Position numbers and translations under genes: made by a program
Notes under the pieces: model-generated
What the model saw: only the letters and a program-made list of their open reading frames with translations
Told to the model about the DNA's origin: nothing
Database searches by the model: none
Shown: positions 37,816 to 46,988 of the stretch, in pieces
Layout of the letters: each line of letters begins with the position of its first letter
How positions within the stretch are numbered: position 1 is the stretch's first letter
Assembly (NCBI RefSeq): GCF_028561335.1
Contig: NZ_JAQQTG010000002.1
Location: forward strand, 1-64,000
Length of the DNA stretch: 64,000 nucleotides
Direction: 5' to 3'
From: Aequorivita todarodis
GTDB lineage: Bacteria; Bacteroidota; Bacteroidia; Flavobacteriales; Flavobacteriaceae

Positions 37816-38178
37816 ATGAATCCCAAACTAAAAGCCAAACTCTTCAGATTCAGTTTTCTGCTGAATGCTTTTATTTTCTTTATCGGCGGCCTGGGTTTAC
37901 TGGAAGAAGGAAAAAACGCCCTTGCCATCCTTCAGTTTGTTACTGCGCTTTTCAACCTGTTCATGTTGCTAAAAAAGCTTTCGCCAAAAAAACGAATAGC
38001 CCTAAACTATATCATACTCATCCTCAATATTCTCGTGGCCGCGAGTGTTGCGTTTGATTACTATTTTATGGGGAAGGAAAAAATCAAGTATTTGTGGTTT
38101 TTTGCGGCATTTATGTACACGGTTGCGCTTATCGTGCACATTCGGAAACAGCGAAATTCTGAAGCCAGGGTCCATTAA
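37816..38178 (+). CDS. Small hypothetical membrane protein
   Basis: 120 residues with four hydrophobic segments (about 13-30, 36-52, 61-80 and 92-110) and a basic C-terminus. No motif recognised. It follows the arsenic genes on the same strand after 62 bp with its own likely promoter region, so membership in the operon is uncertain. Confidence 0.75.
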   Translation: MNPKLKAKLFRFSFLLNAFIFFIGGLGLLEEGKNALAILQFVTALFNLFMLLKKLSPKKRIALNYIILILNILVAASVAFDYYFMGKEKIKYLWFFAAFMYTVALIVHIRKQRNSEARVH

Positions 38179-38321
38179 AGATTTATCGAGAAAATTTTCC
38201 TGTTGCACAACTATTTCAGAATGCTGATAATAGGGCCCTTCTAAATCGGAGTTTTTTGTTTCCTATAGTTTTTTATTATACATTTAGTCTTTAACTTGTT
38301 TCCGTTTTAAAGGATTCCTAT

Positions 38322-39605
38322 ATGAAAAAAACAATACTTTTTGTTCTAACATGTGTTCTTTTCAATACAGCCTCTGCGCAACAAGGATGGTTTTATTCCG
38401 CCTTTATTCCCACGGAAAACCACCATGGGGCCATTGCTACCATAACGGAAGACATTGCTGTAGCAGTGGTTGACGGTGGCGATTTTTACAAGACCACCGA
38501 TGGCGGAGCTATATGGAATATCTTTGAAAGCGGAATAAACCAAGAATTCTACGACTTGGCATTTGCCGATGCCAATTTGGGTTTTGCCGTAGGTGCGGAA
38601 GGAGCTATGCTAAAAACCAACGACGGCGGCGATACTTGGGCACAAATTTCCACCTCGATTACTGTCAAATTATACGCCATTGGCATTGCTTCCGCAGATA
38701 ACATCTGGGCAGTAGGCGATGCAGGAGTGGTTCTGCATTCCACAAACGGCGGAAATACTTGGAGTTTGGATACTACCCTTTCCACCGAACGATTGAATTC
38801 CATAGCTTTTAGGGATGAAAATACGGGCTATATTGCCGGCGATCATGGCGAACTTCTTTTTACCGCAAATGGCGGATCTACCTGGGAACCAATCCCTGAG
38901 ATCGATACCCAAAAAGATCTATTGAAAATAAACGCCACTGCCAATTTTGTCCAAATTCTTGCAGGTGTTTCCGGCGATGTACCTTTAAGGGAAGGTGATG
39001 AAACATTTAAAAGTTCAGACAATATAACTTGGACAACGTACCAGGCTCCCATATTTGCCCCTACTGCCAGTGATCTTTATTTTTTTGATGATGCCATAGG
39101 CTTTACTATTTCCTCTCAAAACGCACTGTGCAATTGTTGTTATATTGAAGTCCTTAAAACCGAGGACTCGGGAGAACAATGGAACACCAGTTATTTTGGA
39201 AATGACATCGGAACAGTTTGCAACGCATTCTTTGGTTATGCCGATATTGCTTTTGCCACAGATTTAACGGGCTATTTTTTCATCGGAAACTTGATATACA
39301 AAACCGTGGACGGCGGCACCGAAACCGTTATTATCGTAAACACGGAAGACTTCAACAAGCCAAAAGACTTTGCGCTTTACCCCAACCCCACCCAAGGAAA
39401 CAATCTGACCGTGGCGCTTACGAATATAAATACTTCCGATTTGCTTTTGAATATTACGGACATAACCGGAAAAACGGTTTACTCCACCACCGAGTTGGGC
39501 AATAACACTACCTTGAACATTTCTGGGTTGGCGAATGGGCTTTATTTTGTTACTTTGAAAGAAGACGGAAAACCTTTAGTCTATAAAAAACTGATCAAAA
39601 ATTGA
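38322..39605 (+). CDS. YCF48/BNR-type beta-propeller protein with T9SS sorting domain
   Basis: 427 residues, signal peptide ending TASAQ. The body carries repeats of YCF48-like form: TTDGGAIWNIFESG, TNDGGDTWAQIS, STNGGNTWSLDT and TANGGSTWEPIP, each a xxGGxxW turn typical of a propeller blade, with AVG/AGD strands between. The last ~75 residues (ALYPNPTQGNNLTVAL ... LNISGLANGLYFVTL...YKKLIKN) form a T9SS type A sorting domain, so it is exported through the outer membrane. Role unknown; photosynthesis relatives are only fold homologs. Confidence 0.9.
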   Translation: MKKTILFVLTCVLFNTASAQQGWFYSAFIPTENHHGAIATITEDIAVAVVDGGDFYKTTDGGAIWNIFESGINQEFYDLAFADANLGFAVGAEGAMLKTNDGGDTWAQISTSITVKLYAIGIASADNIWAVGDAGVVLHSTNGGNTWSLDTTLSTERLNSIAFRDENTGYIAGDHGELLFTANGGSTWEPIPEIDTQKDLLKINATANFVQILAGVSGDVPLREGDETFKSSDNITWTTYQAPIFAPTASDLYFFDDAIGFTISSQNALCNCCYIEVLKTEDSGEQWNTSYFGNDIGTVCNAFFGYADIAFATDLTGYFFIGNLIYKTVDGGTETVIIVNTEDFNKPKDFALYPNPTQGNNLTVALTNINTSDLLLNITDITGKTVYSTTELGNNTTLNISGLANGLYFVTLKEDGKPLVYKKLIKN

Positions 39606-39718
39606 TAGCGTTCTTTATTAATCTTCTGTTTAGATTACTCTCAGATTTTATAAATGCCCTCGCCACCGCACTGCCGAGACTTCGGTACATCCTGCGGTAT
39701 TCCCGCATTTAGAAAAAC

Positions 39719-40990
39719 CTACCTTCTCCCCCTATTCCTATTGCTGCCCTTTTTGGAATGCGTATTTACTTTAGTCCCAGCATTACGCCCACGGCTGTGT
39801 CGCTGCGCTTTTTGGCGTTTCTTTTCTTCCTCGGCTTCCTTAACGTCGGCCATGGTTTCGGTGGGCTGAAAGTTTGGTAGGGTTTTGGGCTGAAGGCGCT
39901 CGCCGATCAACTTTTCAATATCCTTTAAATAGCCAACTTCATCAAGGCTCACCAACGAAAGCGCTTCGCCACTGGCTCCTGCCCTTCCGGTACGGCCAAT
40001 GCGGTGAACGTAATCTTCGGAAACGTTTGGCAATTCAAAATTGATAACGTGCGGCAATAATGGAATGTCCAGGCCACGGGCGGCAATATCGGTGGCTACC
40101 AATACGCGTACTTTTCCTTCCTTAAACCCAGACAATGCTCTGGTACGCGCGCCTTGGCTTTTATTTCCGTGGATAGCGGCCGAAGTGATTTTCGCCTTTT
40201 CAAGTTTTTCGCTCAAACGGTTGGCACCGTGCTTGGTCCGCGTAAACACTAATACTTGTTTCCAATTTCCTTTAGAAATAAGTTTTATGATCAAATCCGT
40301 TTTTTGGGCTTTATCAACTCGATAAACAGTCTGATCAATCTTTTCGACCGTAGTATTCTGAGGCGTAGCTTCAACCAAAACGGGATGTTGCAAAAACTCA
40401 TTGGCCAACTTTTTTATTTCCTTAGAAAAGGTTGCCGAAAACAATAAATTCTGTCTTTTTGAAGGCAATAGGGCGAGTATCTTTTTAATATCGCGCAGAA
40501 AGCCCATATCGAGCATCCTGTCGGCTTCGTCCAAAACGAGGATTTCAACTTTTGAAAGGGAAAGCGCATTTTGGTTTTCCAAATCGAGCAACCTGCCTGG
40601 GGTTGCCACCAAAATATCCACGCCGTTACGAAGGGCACGAATCTGTGGGTTTGCGCCCACGCCGCCGAAAATAACGGTGGAACGCAGGTCTGTAAATTCG
40701 CTGTATTCCTTAAACTCATCCTGTACCTGTGCGGCGAGTTCGCGGGTTGGGGTAAGTATCAAGGCGCGAACGGGGCGTTTTCTCAACGCGGGTTCGCCGT
40801 TCAATATTTGGAGCATCGGCAGGGCAAAACCTGCGGTCTTTCCGCTACCGGTCTGGGCGGAGGCGAGTACGTCCTTGCGTTCCAAAATTAAAGGGATTGC
40901 TTTTTGTTGAATTGCCGAAGGCGTTTCATATCCTTTTTTGCTGATTGCTTTCAGCAGGGCATCGGACAGCCCAAGGGATTTAAATGACAT
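39719..40990 (-). CDS. DEAD-box RNA helicase (RhlE-like)
   Basis: 423 residues. Q motif [13 protein letters not shown], motif I AQTGSGKT, Ia [29 protein letters not shown], and the C-domain motifs [15 protein letters not shown] and [10 protein letters not shown]. The C-terminal tail is basic and repetitive ([25 protein letters not shown]) as in RhlE-type cold and ribosome-related helicases. Upstream is a GACTTAGGAC repeat (40991-41052). Confidence 0.95.
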   Translation of the reverse strand: MSFKSLGLSDALLKAISKKGYETPSAIQQKAIPLILERKDVLASAQTGSGKTAGFALPMLQILNGEPALRKRPVRALILTPTRELAAQVQDEFKEYSEFTDLRSTVIFGGVGANPQIRALRNGVDILVATPGRLLDLENQNALSLSKVEILVLDEADRMLDMGFLRDIKKILALLPSKRQNLLFSATFSKEIKKLANEFLQHPVLVEATPQNTTVEKIDQTVYRVDKAQKTDLIIKLISKGNWKQVLVFTRTKHGANRLSEKLEKAKITSAAIHGNKSQGARTRALSGFKEGKVRVLVATDIAARGLDIPLLPHVINFELPNVSEDYVHRIGRTGRAGASGEALSLVSLDEVGYLKDIEKLIGERLQPKTLPNFQPTETMADVKEAEEEKKRQKAQRHSRGRNAGTKVNTHSKKGSNRNRGRR

Positions 40991-41052
40991 TTTTTAGATA
41001 TTAGATTTTAGACATAAGACTTAGGACTGCATGACCTAAGACGAGTGACCAA
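40991..41052. repeat. GACATAAGACTTAGGAC repeat upstream of the helicase
   Basis: TTAGATATTAGATTTTAGAC then ATAAGACTTAGGAC and GACCTAAGACGAG. The last two are imperfect inverted copies. Same family as 10490-10610. Confidence 0.55.
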
Positions 41053-41218
41053 AAAAAATGAGTATTGTATGATTTTGATTATTTGTGACCGCTGCGCTTG
41101 GAGATAGTATATCGCGGCGCTTTTAGAATTCGGTCTTTTTAAGAACCATTAAAACTAAGAAGACGGTTTTAATAAGCGGCGAAGGTACGGCTAATTTTCT
41201 GCGTGAAAGCCAAAATGG

Positions 41219-41884
41219 TCAAATACGTTTCATAACATTTTCCACCACCGCATCACACTTATGGTTGCCAAACTCAAAAATGGAAGCATCGTGGGTAGTT
41301 TTGAAGAGCTCTTCCTTCAATAAATTTTTGGCCCGATGCAGACGGACTTTCACGTTGCTATCCGTCAATTTAAGGCAGTCGGCAATCTCTAAATTGGACA
41401 ACCCTTCCACTTGATGGAGCATAAAAACCACTCGGTATTTTTCAGGGAGTTGGTCAACTGCTTGTTCCACCAAGGTTCGGGTCTCGGTCTTTATGGTTTG
41501 CTTTTCTGGGTTCATCTGGTTTGTATCTGGCAAATGGAAAACGTTGTCTAAGCGTTCCGTTTTTCCGTAATTAGTGGTTTGTCTTTTGTTCTTTCGTATT
41601 TGCTGCAAGGCTTCATTTATGGCAATCCGAATGAGCCAGGTAGAAAATGAGGCTTCATTGTTGAATTGTTCCAACTTGGTATAGGCCTTAACATAGGCAT
41701 CCTGCATAATGTCCTTTGTGTCGTCTTCCGAGTGGATATAACTTCGCACGACCCTGAAAAGCCGCTGGTTATACCGTCGCAATAAAATTTCAAAAAGTCC
41801 CTTTTCCCCTTGCAAAACCCTTTCCACAATAATGGAATCGGGCAATTTGGTCAAGGTAAATGATTCGAGATGGTGTGCTTTCAT
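41219..41884 (-). CDS. ECF-type RNA polymerase sigma factor
   Basis: 221 residues from MKAHHLESF. An in-frame ATG at 41911 (27 bp upstream) and one at 41962 are alternatives; the first is possible, the second would include the palindrome at 41924-41940 in the gene. Region 2: FEILLRRYNQRLFRVVRSYIHSEDDTKDIMQDAYVKAY; region 4: LPEKYRVVFMLHQVEGLSNLEIA, then SNVKVRLHRAKNLL. No anti-sigma gene is adjacent on the same strand, which is unusual; the DoxX-like gene is divergent. Targets unknown. Confidence 0.9.
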   Translation of the reverse strand: MKAHHLESFTLTKLPDSIIVERVLQGEKGLFEILLRRYNQRLFRVVRSYIHSEDDTKDIMQDAYVKAYTKLEQFNNEASFSTWLIRIAINEALQQIRKNKRQTTNYGKTERLDNVFHLPDTNQMNPEKQTIKTETRTLVEQAVDQLPEKYRVVFMLHQVEGLSNLEIADCLKLTDSNVKVRLHRAKNLLKEELFKTTHDASIFEFGNHKCDAVVENVMKRI

Positions 41885-41923
41885 ACTATGTTCTTTTCCT
41901 TTTGATGCCATAAGCTGCCTAAA

Positions 41924-41940
41924 GTTACAAATTTTGTAAC
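41924..41940. promoter_or_regulatory. 17-bp palindrome between the sigma factor and DoxX-like genes
   Basis: GTTACAAA-T-TTTGTAAC is a perfect inverted repeat in the 107-bp gap between divergent genes. It could be a shared operator. Its arms contain TTTG boxes as seen in Bacteroidota promoters. Confidence 0.5.
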
Positions 41941-41991
41941 CGCGACCCATCCATGGCATCAAACCTATAGAACCAAAAAATTCATTTAATC

Positions 41992-42384
41992 ATGACAACA
42001 GTAACAAAAACTTCGGAAATCAACAAAATCCAGAACCTCCTAAAAGCGGTGTTCATCATCGTGCCCATAGTTGCGGGCTTGGACAAATTCTTCAACATTT
42101 TAGTGCAATGGGATACCTATCTGGCCCCCGCTACTTTGGAAATGCTTCCCTTTAGCGGCGAAACGTTTATGAAAATAGTTGGGATAATCGAGATTGTGGC
42201 AGGTATAATCGTAGCCATCCGCACCCAGATAGGCGCCTATATCGTTTCGCTCTGGCTGCTGCTTATCGCGCTAAGCCTCATTTTTACATGGCACCACCCC
42301 GATGTTGCCGTACGCGACATCGTGATGGCCATTAGCGCCTTTATTCTGGCCAAATTAAGTACTCCTCCAGCAAATGCAGGCTAA
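41992..42384 (+). CDS. DoxX-like small membrane protein
   Basis: 130 residues, four hydrophobic segments (about 18-36, 55-75, 80-98 and 108-122). The pattern (AGLDKFFNILVQW, then FSGETFMKIVGIIEIVAGIIVAI) resembles the DoxX/MauE group of small quinone- or sulfur-linked membrane proteins. The divergent ECF sigma gene, with a 17-bp palindrome between them, suggests linked regulation. A clear terminator follows. Confidence 0.8.
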   Translation: MTTVTKTSEINKIQNLLKAVFIIVPIVAGLDKFFNILVQWDTYLAPATLEMLPFSGETFMKIVGIIEIVAGIIVAIRTQIGAYIVSLWLLLIALSLIFTWHHPDVAVRDIVMAISAFILAKLSTPPANAG

Positions 42385-42411
42385 GCGCTAATTCTATTTT
42401 GCCCGTGTTGC

Positions 42412-42450
42412 AAACTTCCCTTTGGACATTTTTTTTCCGAAGGGAAGTTT
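42412..42450 (+). terminator. Terminator after the DoxX-like gene
   Basis: Stem AAACTTCCCTT / AAGGGAAGTTT (11 bp) with a T-rich loop and a TTTAT tail. Confidence 0.85.
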
Positions 42451-42609
42451 TTTATTGAATGAAAAGAGCCGGGTGGTTCCAAACACTGTAAAATATTGAT
42501 TTTAGGATAGTTTGGGTTTAATTCTTAAAATGATTTTTTTTAGGGCCTTTTCCATTTCCAAAAAAATAATCGTACATTTAAAATCAACAAACAACCAATC
42601 AAAACCAAA

Positions 42610-44487
42610 ATGAAACGACTATTACTCTTGGCAGTATTAGCGTGCGTTTCGTGGAGCAGTCTTCCCCAAACTCCTTCCCAAACACAAGAAGACACGCTAC
42701 AGACTTCCGCTTCAGAAATAATTCCAATCGTTGAAGACACCCTTCAGCAGTACAAAGATTTCAAGAAAACCATTCGGCTTTCCCAAAAAAACAAGGATTT
42801 TGAAACCCTTGGCGCGGCGTATATAGACTTGGCTAAGTGGCACGAGGACCATACCGTGCTGGATTCTTCCATCGTTTATTTGAAAAAGGCCATTTCGGTT
42901 TACGATAAACAGAAAATGACAAAACAGCTGGCAGACACCTATCTCCTGTTGGTTATGAATTACAGCGGCACGGCCGAATACGACAAAGGTTCCGAAGCCG
43001 TTTACAAAGCATTGGCGCTCTACGAAAAAACAGGCGACCAGCGCGGAATTGGGCAATGCTACACAAAAATTTGCGACCTACTTTATTATTCAGACAGTTA
43101 TGCCGAAGGGGCGGAATACTGCAAAAAAGCAATCGAAATACAAGAGAAAAACGGGTATGAGGAAGATTTGGCCCTCTCGTACCGGCGACTGGCGGAAAAC
43201 CAATTGTTTCTGGGAAATCTGGATGAAAGCCTAAAAAGTATGAACACCGCCCTCAATCTTTATAAGAAAATTGGCGAAACCGGCCCACCGCTTTTGGCCT
43301 GCTATAACGGTCGTGGCAATATCTACAAATACATGGAACGCTATGACGAAGCCATTGCAGATTACAACCGCTGTTATGAAGGTGCCGAAAAAATAGGATT
43401 TACCCGCTATATGATGCCGCCCACCGCAAATATTGGCCACGTTTATATTTTGCAAGGAAAATATGCCGAGGCCCTGCCCTATAATCTAAAGGCAATCGAG
43501 ATTATGAAACGCATCGGCAACACCAAAAACCTTTGGGAAAACTATATGCATGTTTCCAACATTTACAGTGAATTGGGTGATTACAAAAACGCGCTAGAAT
43601 ACCACGAACTATACGAACAGGGCCATACGGAATACCTCAACACCATCATAGCGCGGAAGGACAGCGAGCTGCAGGTAAAATATGAAACGGCGCAAAAGGA
43701 TTTGGAAATTATGAGCCAACAGGCAAAAATTGCGCAACAGCGAAAGACCCAATGGCTCTACATTGGCATTGCGGGCTTGCTTGGCGTAATTCTCTTCGGA
43801 ATGTATTTTACGCTGAAGAACATCCGCAAAAAACGAAAAGCTTTGGCCGCCGTTAATATTGAATTGGACGCCAAAAACAAACAGAATGAATTGCTGCTGA
43901 AAGAAATTCACCACCGCGTAAAAAACAATCTGGAAATGGTGAAAAGCCTCATCGCGCTACAATCGGCAAAACTGGAGGACGGCGCCAGCAAAGAAGCCAT
44001 GCTCGCCAGCCAGAACCGGGTGCAGAGCATGGGCATTATCCACCAGAAATTGTATCAGGGCGAAAACTTGGGCAGCATTGAAATGAAGGATTATTTTATG
44101 AATTTAAGCGAAGGCGTTTTGGACACTTTCAATGCCGAGGAAAAGGTGAAGATAGAATGCGCTATGGATGACCTTAACTTAGATGTGGACACTGCAGTAC
44201 CAATAGGATTAATTGTAAATGAATTGCTTACAAATGCCCTGAAATACGCTTTCCCCGAAGGCGTAAAAGGGCAAATAAATATTAGTCTTACGCAAAAGGA
44301 CAACGATCTTTTACTGGAGGTTTCAGACAACGGCGTCGGCAAAACGGAAGGTTTAAAGCCAAAAGGCACGGGCTTCGGCACACAATTAATCCAGCTATTG
44401 ACCCAACAATTGAACGGCACTATTTCCGAAGACTCTAAAAACGGCACCGCAGTATTTTTCAACTTTAAAAATTTCAAAATAGCTTAA
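42610..44487 (+). CDS. TPR-containing sensor histidine kinase (HisKA_2/HATPase)
   Basis: 625 residues. Signal peptide (about 1-20), then about seven TPR repeats in the periplasm (AAYIDLAKWHEDHT, YLLLVMNYSGTAEYDKG, CYTKICDLLYYSDSYAEG and similar), one membrane helix (about 381-402) followed by a basic coiled linker, then the HisKA_2 dimerization domain with the phospho-acceptor histidine in EIHHRVKNNL (H434/H435), and the HATPase domain (NELLTNALKYAF, SDNGVG, GTGFGTQLIQLL). It is followed by its cognate LytTR regulator, whose start codon overlaps the stop (TAATG). A periplasmic TPR sensor domain is typical of Bacteroidota kinases of this family. Confidence 0.94.
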   Translation: MKRLLLLAVLACVSWSSLPQTPSQTQEDTLQTSASEIIPIVEDTLQQYKDFKKTIRLSQKNKDFETLGAAYIDLAKWHEDHTVLDSSIVYLKKAISVYDKQKMTKQLADTYLLLVMNYSGTAEYDKGSEAVYKALALYEKTGDQRGIGQCYTKICDLLYYSDSYAEGAEYCKKAIEIQEKNGYEEDLALSYRRLAENQLFLGNLDESLKSMNTALNLYKKIGETGPPLLACYNGRGNIYKYMERYDEAIADYNRCYEGAEKIGFTRYMMPPTANIGHVYILQGKYAEALPYNLKAIEIMKRIGNTKNLWENYMHVSNIYSELGDYKNALEYHELYEQGHTEYLNTIIARKDSELQVKYETAQKDLEIMSQQAKIAQQRKTQWLYIGIAGLLGVILFGMYFTLKNIRKKRKALAAVNIELDAKNKQNELLLKEIHHRVKNNLEMVKSLIALQSAKLEDGASKEAMLASQNRVQSMGIIHQKLYQGENLGSIEMKDYFMNLSEGVLDTFNAEEKVKIECAMDDLNLDVDTAVPIGLIVNELLTNALKYAFPEGVKGQINISLTQKDNDLLLEVSDNGVGKTEGLKPKGTGFGTQLIQLLTQQLNGTISEDSKNGTAVFFNFKNFKIA

Positions 44488-45269
44488 TGGGGAAAGCGAT
44501 AAAAATACTGATCATTGAGGACGAAATGGTAATTGCGGCAAACATTTCGCTGCAATTGAGCGAACTGGGCTATGAAGTAATAGGAATTTTGCCCCGCGGC
44601 GAGGAAGCGCTTTCACATATAAAAATAGACCAGCCGGACATCATTTTATTGGACATTCGGTTAAAAGGCGAACTGGACGGTATAGAAACCGCCCACGAAA
44701 TCCAAAAGCAATACAACATCCCCATCATCTACCTTACCGCAAATGCAGATGAGGCCCACTTTAACCGCGCCAAGGAAACCCATCCGTATGCCTTTATATC
44801 AAAACCCTTCAAAAAACTGGACCTGCAACGCGCCATTGAGCTGACCGCTGATAGAATTGAATTGAAAAAATCTTCTGAAAATGGAAATGGCAATGGCAAT
44901 AGCAATGGCAATGGTAATGAAACAGTAGCCAATGGCAACACCACAGATTTTATATTGAACGACCGCATTTTTGTGCGCCACAACGAAAAGATGCTGAAAA
45001 TAGATATTAAGGACATATACTATATTGAAGCCGACCGTAATTATTGCCGCATTTTTTCACAAGGCAGGGAATATCTTTTGGTAATGACGCTGAAGGATAT
45101 TGACGAAAAACTTCCGCAGAACCATTTCCTTAGAATACACCGTTCCTATATAATCAATCTTTCCCAAATTGACGAAGTGGCGGGCACGCACGTGGTCATT
45201 TCAAAAAAAGCAATCCCGATGAGCAAGGCCATGCGGGCGGAACTTCTCAAAAGGTTGCAAACAATCTAA
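44487..45269 (+). CDS. LytTR response regulator
   Basis: 260 residues. Receiver domain 1-125 with the acidic pair E11-D12, phosphorylation site D56 (ILLDIRLKG) and K106 (SKPFKK). A linker of G, N and S residues (about 130-150), made of a 6-bp repeat of the AATGGC type (44881-44926), joins it to a C-terminal LytTR DNA-binding domain (about 160-258; EADRNYCRIF, HRSYIINLSQID). Its start overlaps the kinase stop, so the pair is a classic two-component system. LytTR proteins bind short direct repeats spaced about 21 bp. Confidence 0.95.
   Translation: MGKAIKILIIEDEMVIAANISLQLSELGYEVIGILPRGEEALSHIKIDQPDIILLDIRLKGELDGIETAHEIQKQYNIPIIYLTANADEAHFNRAKETHPYAFISKPFKKLDLQRAIELTADRIELKKSSENGNGNGNSNGNGNETVANGNTTDFILNDRIFVRHNEKMLKIDIKDIYYIEADRNYCRIFSQGREYLLVMTLKDIDEKLPQNHFLRIHRSYIINLSQIDEVAGTHVVISKKAIPMSKAMRAELLKRLQTI
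44881..44926. repeat. Hexanucleotide repeat in the regulator linker
   Basis: ATGGAAATGGCAATGGCAAT and so on: about seven in-frame AATGGC-like units encode alternating N and G. Because the unit is 6 bp, gain or loss of units changes linker length without a frameshift. Confidence 0.7.
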
Positions 45270-45415
45270 ATCTTAGACTTTTTGAAACACGAGGGTTTGA
45301 ATCACGACTTTGGATTATCTCAAATGGAATAAAAATTTATATTCAGATAAACCATCGTGAGTCCAAACATCGTGAGTCAAATCGTCATTTTTCTCCCTTC
45401 GGCAACAAAACACTA

Positions 45416-45449
45416 CCCTTCGGACATAATTTTGCTCCCTTCGTCCTAA
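45416..45449. repeat. 34-bp direct repeat, left copy, flanking the M15 peptidase gene
   Basis: CCCTTCGGACA, 13 variable bases, TTCGTCCTAA. The right copy at 46091-46124 has identical end blocks and the same spacing; the centre matches at only about six of 13 positions. Confidence 0.6.
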
Positions 45450-45510
45450 CTGCCTTGTTTTCAAGTGTTTCATTAAAGTACTTTGGGGTAAACCAATAAA
45501 ACTTGATGTT

Positions 45511-45996
45511 ATGATTTCAACTACAGAATTAAAAAAGGTATATGGGGCTCCCAACCAGGAGGGTTCATATTTAGTGACTATCAAACTGCCCTACCCCATG
45601 CGCTTGGCGTGGGACAAGCGGGTAACCGTAAACCGCATGCGCTGCCATGTAAACGTGGCCGACCAGCTTACCAATATATTCAACGACATTCTTGCCCATT
45701 ACGGAATGGAAAGAATTAAGGAGCTTGGCCTCGACCTATTTGGGGGATGTTTCAACTACAGACAGATGCGTGGAGGTTCCGACTGGTCGCGCCACAGCTG
45801 GGGCGTTGCGGTAGATCTTGATCCCGAAAACAATCCTTTGCGGGCAAACTCGTCAACCGCAAAATTCGCGAGACCCGAGTATCAACCCATGATCGATATT
45901 TTTTACAAGCACGGCTTCGAGTCTTTGGGAAGGGAAAAAAATTATGACTGGATGCACTTTCAGGTAAAGTCGCAAGCAATACCAACGATGGCTTAA
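45511..45996 (+). CDS. M15-family (VanY/endolysin-like) metallopeptidase
   Basis: 161 residues without a signal peptide. Zinc-site residues H95 (RHSWGVAVDLDP), D102 and H149 (DWMHFQ), with R and D nearby, match the M15 family of D-Ala-D-Ala carboxypeptidases and phage L-Ala-D-Glu endopeptidases. The CFNYRQMRGGS segment and the overall size fit phage endolysins more than cellular VanY, but no holin or phage gene is nearby. It is flanked by a 34-bp direct repeat. Peptidoglycan cleavage is inferred. Confidence 0.85.
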   Translation: MISTTELKKVYGAPNQEGSYLVTIKLPYPMRLAWDKRVTVNRMRCHVNVADQLTNIFNDILAHYGMERIKELGLDLFGGCFNYRQMRGGSDWSRHSWGVAVDLDPENNPLRANSSTAKFARPEYQPMIDIFYKHGFESLGREKNYDWMHFQVKSQAIPTMA

Positions 45997-46356
45997 ATGC
46001 CACAATTTAAACCATCATGACAATAGCGTCAAGGTCAATTTCGCTTTCTATTTCGTCTCGGTTTTATTTTCGTTCAGTAAATAAAAGTATCCCTTCGGAC
46101 AGAAATTGACCCTGTTCGTCCTAAATCACTTTTAAAATTTATTGATTGTCAGTTATTTAGATGCACTCCCCACGGCATATATTTCAGAATAAAATCTTTC
46201 AACTATGAAAACAGTACTTCTTTTGGGGTTTTCTGGAATTATTAAAAAATACTTCAGACTTGAACCAATAAAAAAGTATTCTCAAAAAAATACTGAAACT
46301 CAATTCTGAATGCAACCAAAATAAAATATAACTAACCAATTCAAATATTTAAACCA
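45997..46356. other. 360-bp gap with a direct repeat and a possible small ORF
   Basis: The gap contains the right copy of the 34-bp repeat (46091-46124, CCCTTCGGACA...TTCGTCCTAA), a 34-codon ORF at 46205-46309, and otherwise AT-rich DNA with no recognised element. Confidence 0.6.
46205..46309 (+). CDS. Possible 34-residue ORF or gene remnant
   Basis: ATG to TGA encoding MKTVLLLGFSGIIKKYF and a short polar tail. The first residues resemble the N-terminus of the SDR gene at 46989 (MKTVGIIGGSGFIGSY), so it may be a remnant of a duplicated 5' end; chance similarity is equally possible. No ribosome site or conservation can be judged. Confidence 0.2.
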   Translation: MKTVLLLGFSGIIKKYFRLEPIKKYSQKNTETQF

Positions 46357-46917
46357 ATGAAAAAACTACTCTTTTTAGGACTTGCAATAGTCCTTTCAAT
46401 GGCAGCTTGCCAACAACAGGAAAAGCGCTACACCCAACAATCGCCTGAAATAAATTCATTAAAAGAAGGTATTGCAGCGTATGAAAACCGAGATTGGGAA
46501 GCATTGGCAAGCCACTACGCAGATACTGCAAAGATAATGTACAATGTAGTTGAAGAGGATGGAAAAACACCGGCCCAACTAATGGCAATGCACAAAGAAG
46601 ACGCAACTGTCTTTTCAGACTGGAAATATATAGACAATGAATCTGAATATGAAATGGTAGTAACCGACAAAGGAAAAACCTATGTAAACTTCTGGGGCCT
46701 TTGGAAAGGCACACTTGCAGCCACCAACAAGACATATACCATTCCTACACACATTACGGCCCAATTCGTAGATGGCAAAATCGTAAAGGAATTTGGCTAT
46801 TGGGACCTATCCAAAATAATGCTGGATATGCAGGCCCTGCAAGAGGCCGATAAAAGTTCTGCCGAAGCAAGTGAAATGGACGGCTCCACTACCACTGAAG
46901 CAGCGGGCGAACAGTAA
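46357..46917 (+). CDS. NTF2/SnoaL-like lipoprotein
   Basis: 186 residues; lipoprotein signal (SMAAC, then QQQEKR). The mature part has the NTF2-like pattern: a helix EGIAAYENRDWEALASHYADTAKIM, then beta strands with YVNFWGLWKGT and the FVDGKIVKEFGYWDLSKI C-terminal strand pair, and a polar tail of E, S and T. NTF2-like domains in such proteins bind small ligands or act as small enzymes; no active-site residues are assignable. It opens a 9.7-kb co-oriented run. Confidence 0.8.
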   Translation: MKKLLFLGLAIVLSMAACQQQEKRYTQQSPEINSLKEGIAAYENRDWEALASHYADTAKIMYNVVEEDGKTPAQLMAMHKEDATVFSDWKYIDNESEYEMVVTDKGKTYVNFWGLWKGTLAATNKTYTIPTHITAQFVDGKIVKEFGYWDLSKIMLDMQALQEADKSSAEASEMDGSTTTEAAGEQ

Positions 46918-46988
46918 TTACCCAGGCCTAACGGGCATTACAAGTGAGGATGTAGTTAACCCGTTAGGTCTAATTTAAAACCAAAATT

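Noticed and set aside
45511-45996. Remnant prophage around the M15 peptidase
   Set aside because: No holin, capsid, tail, integrase or att-like core was found within 5 kb on either side; only a 34-bp direct repeat is present.
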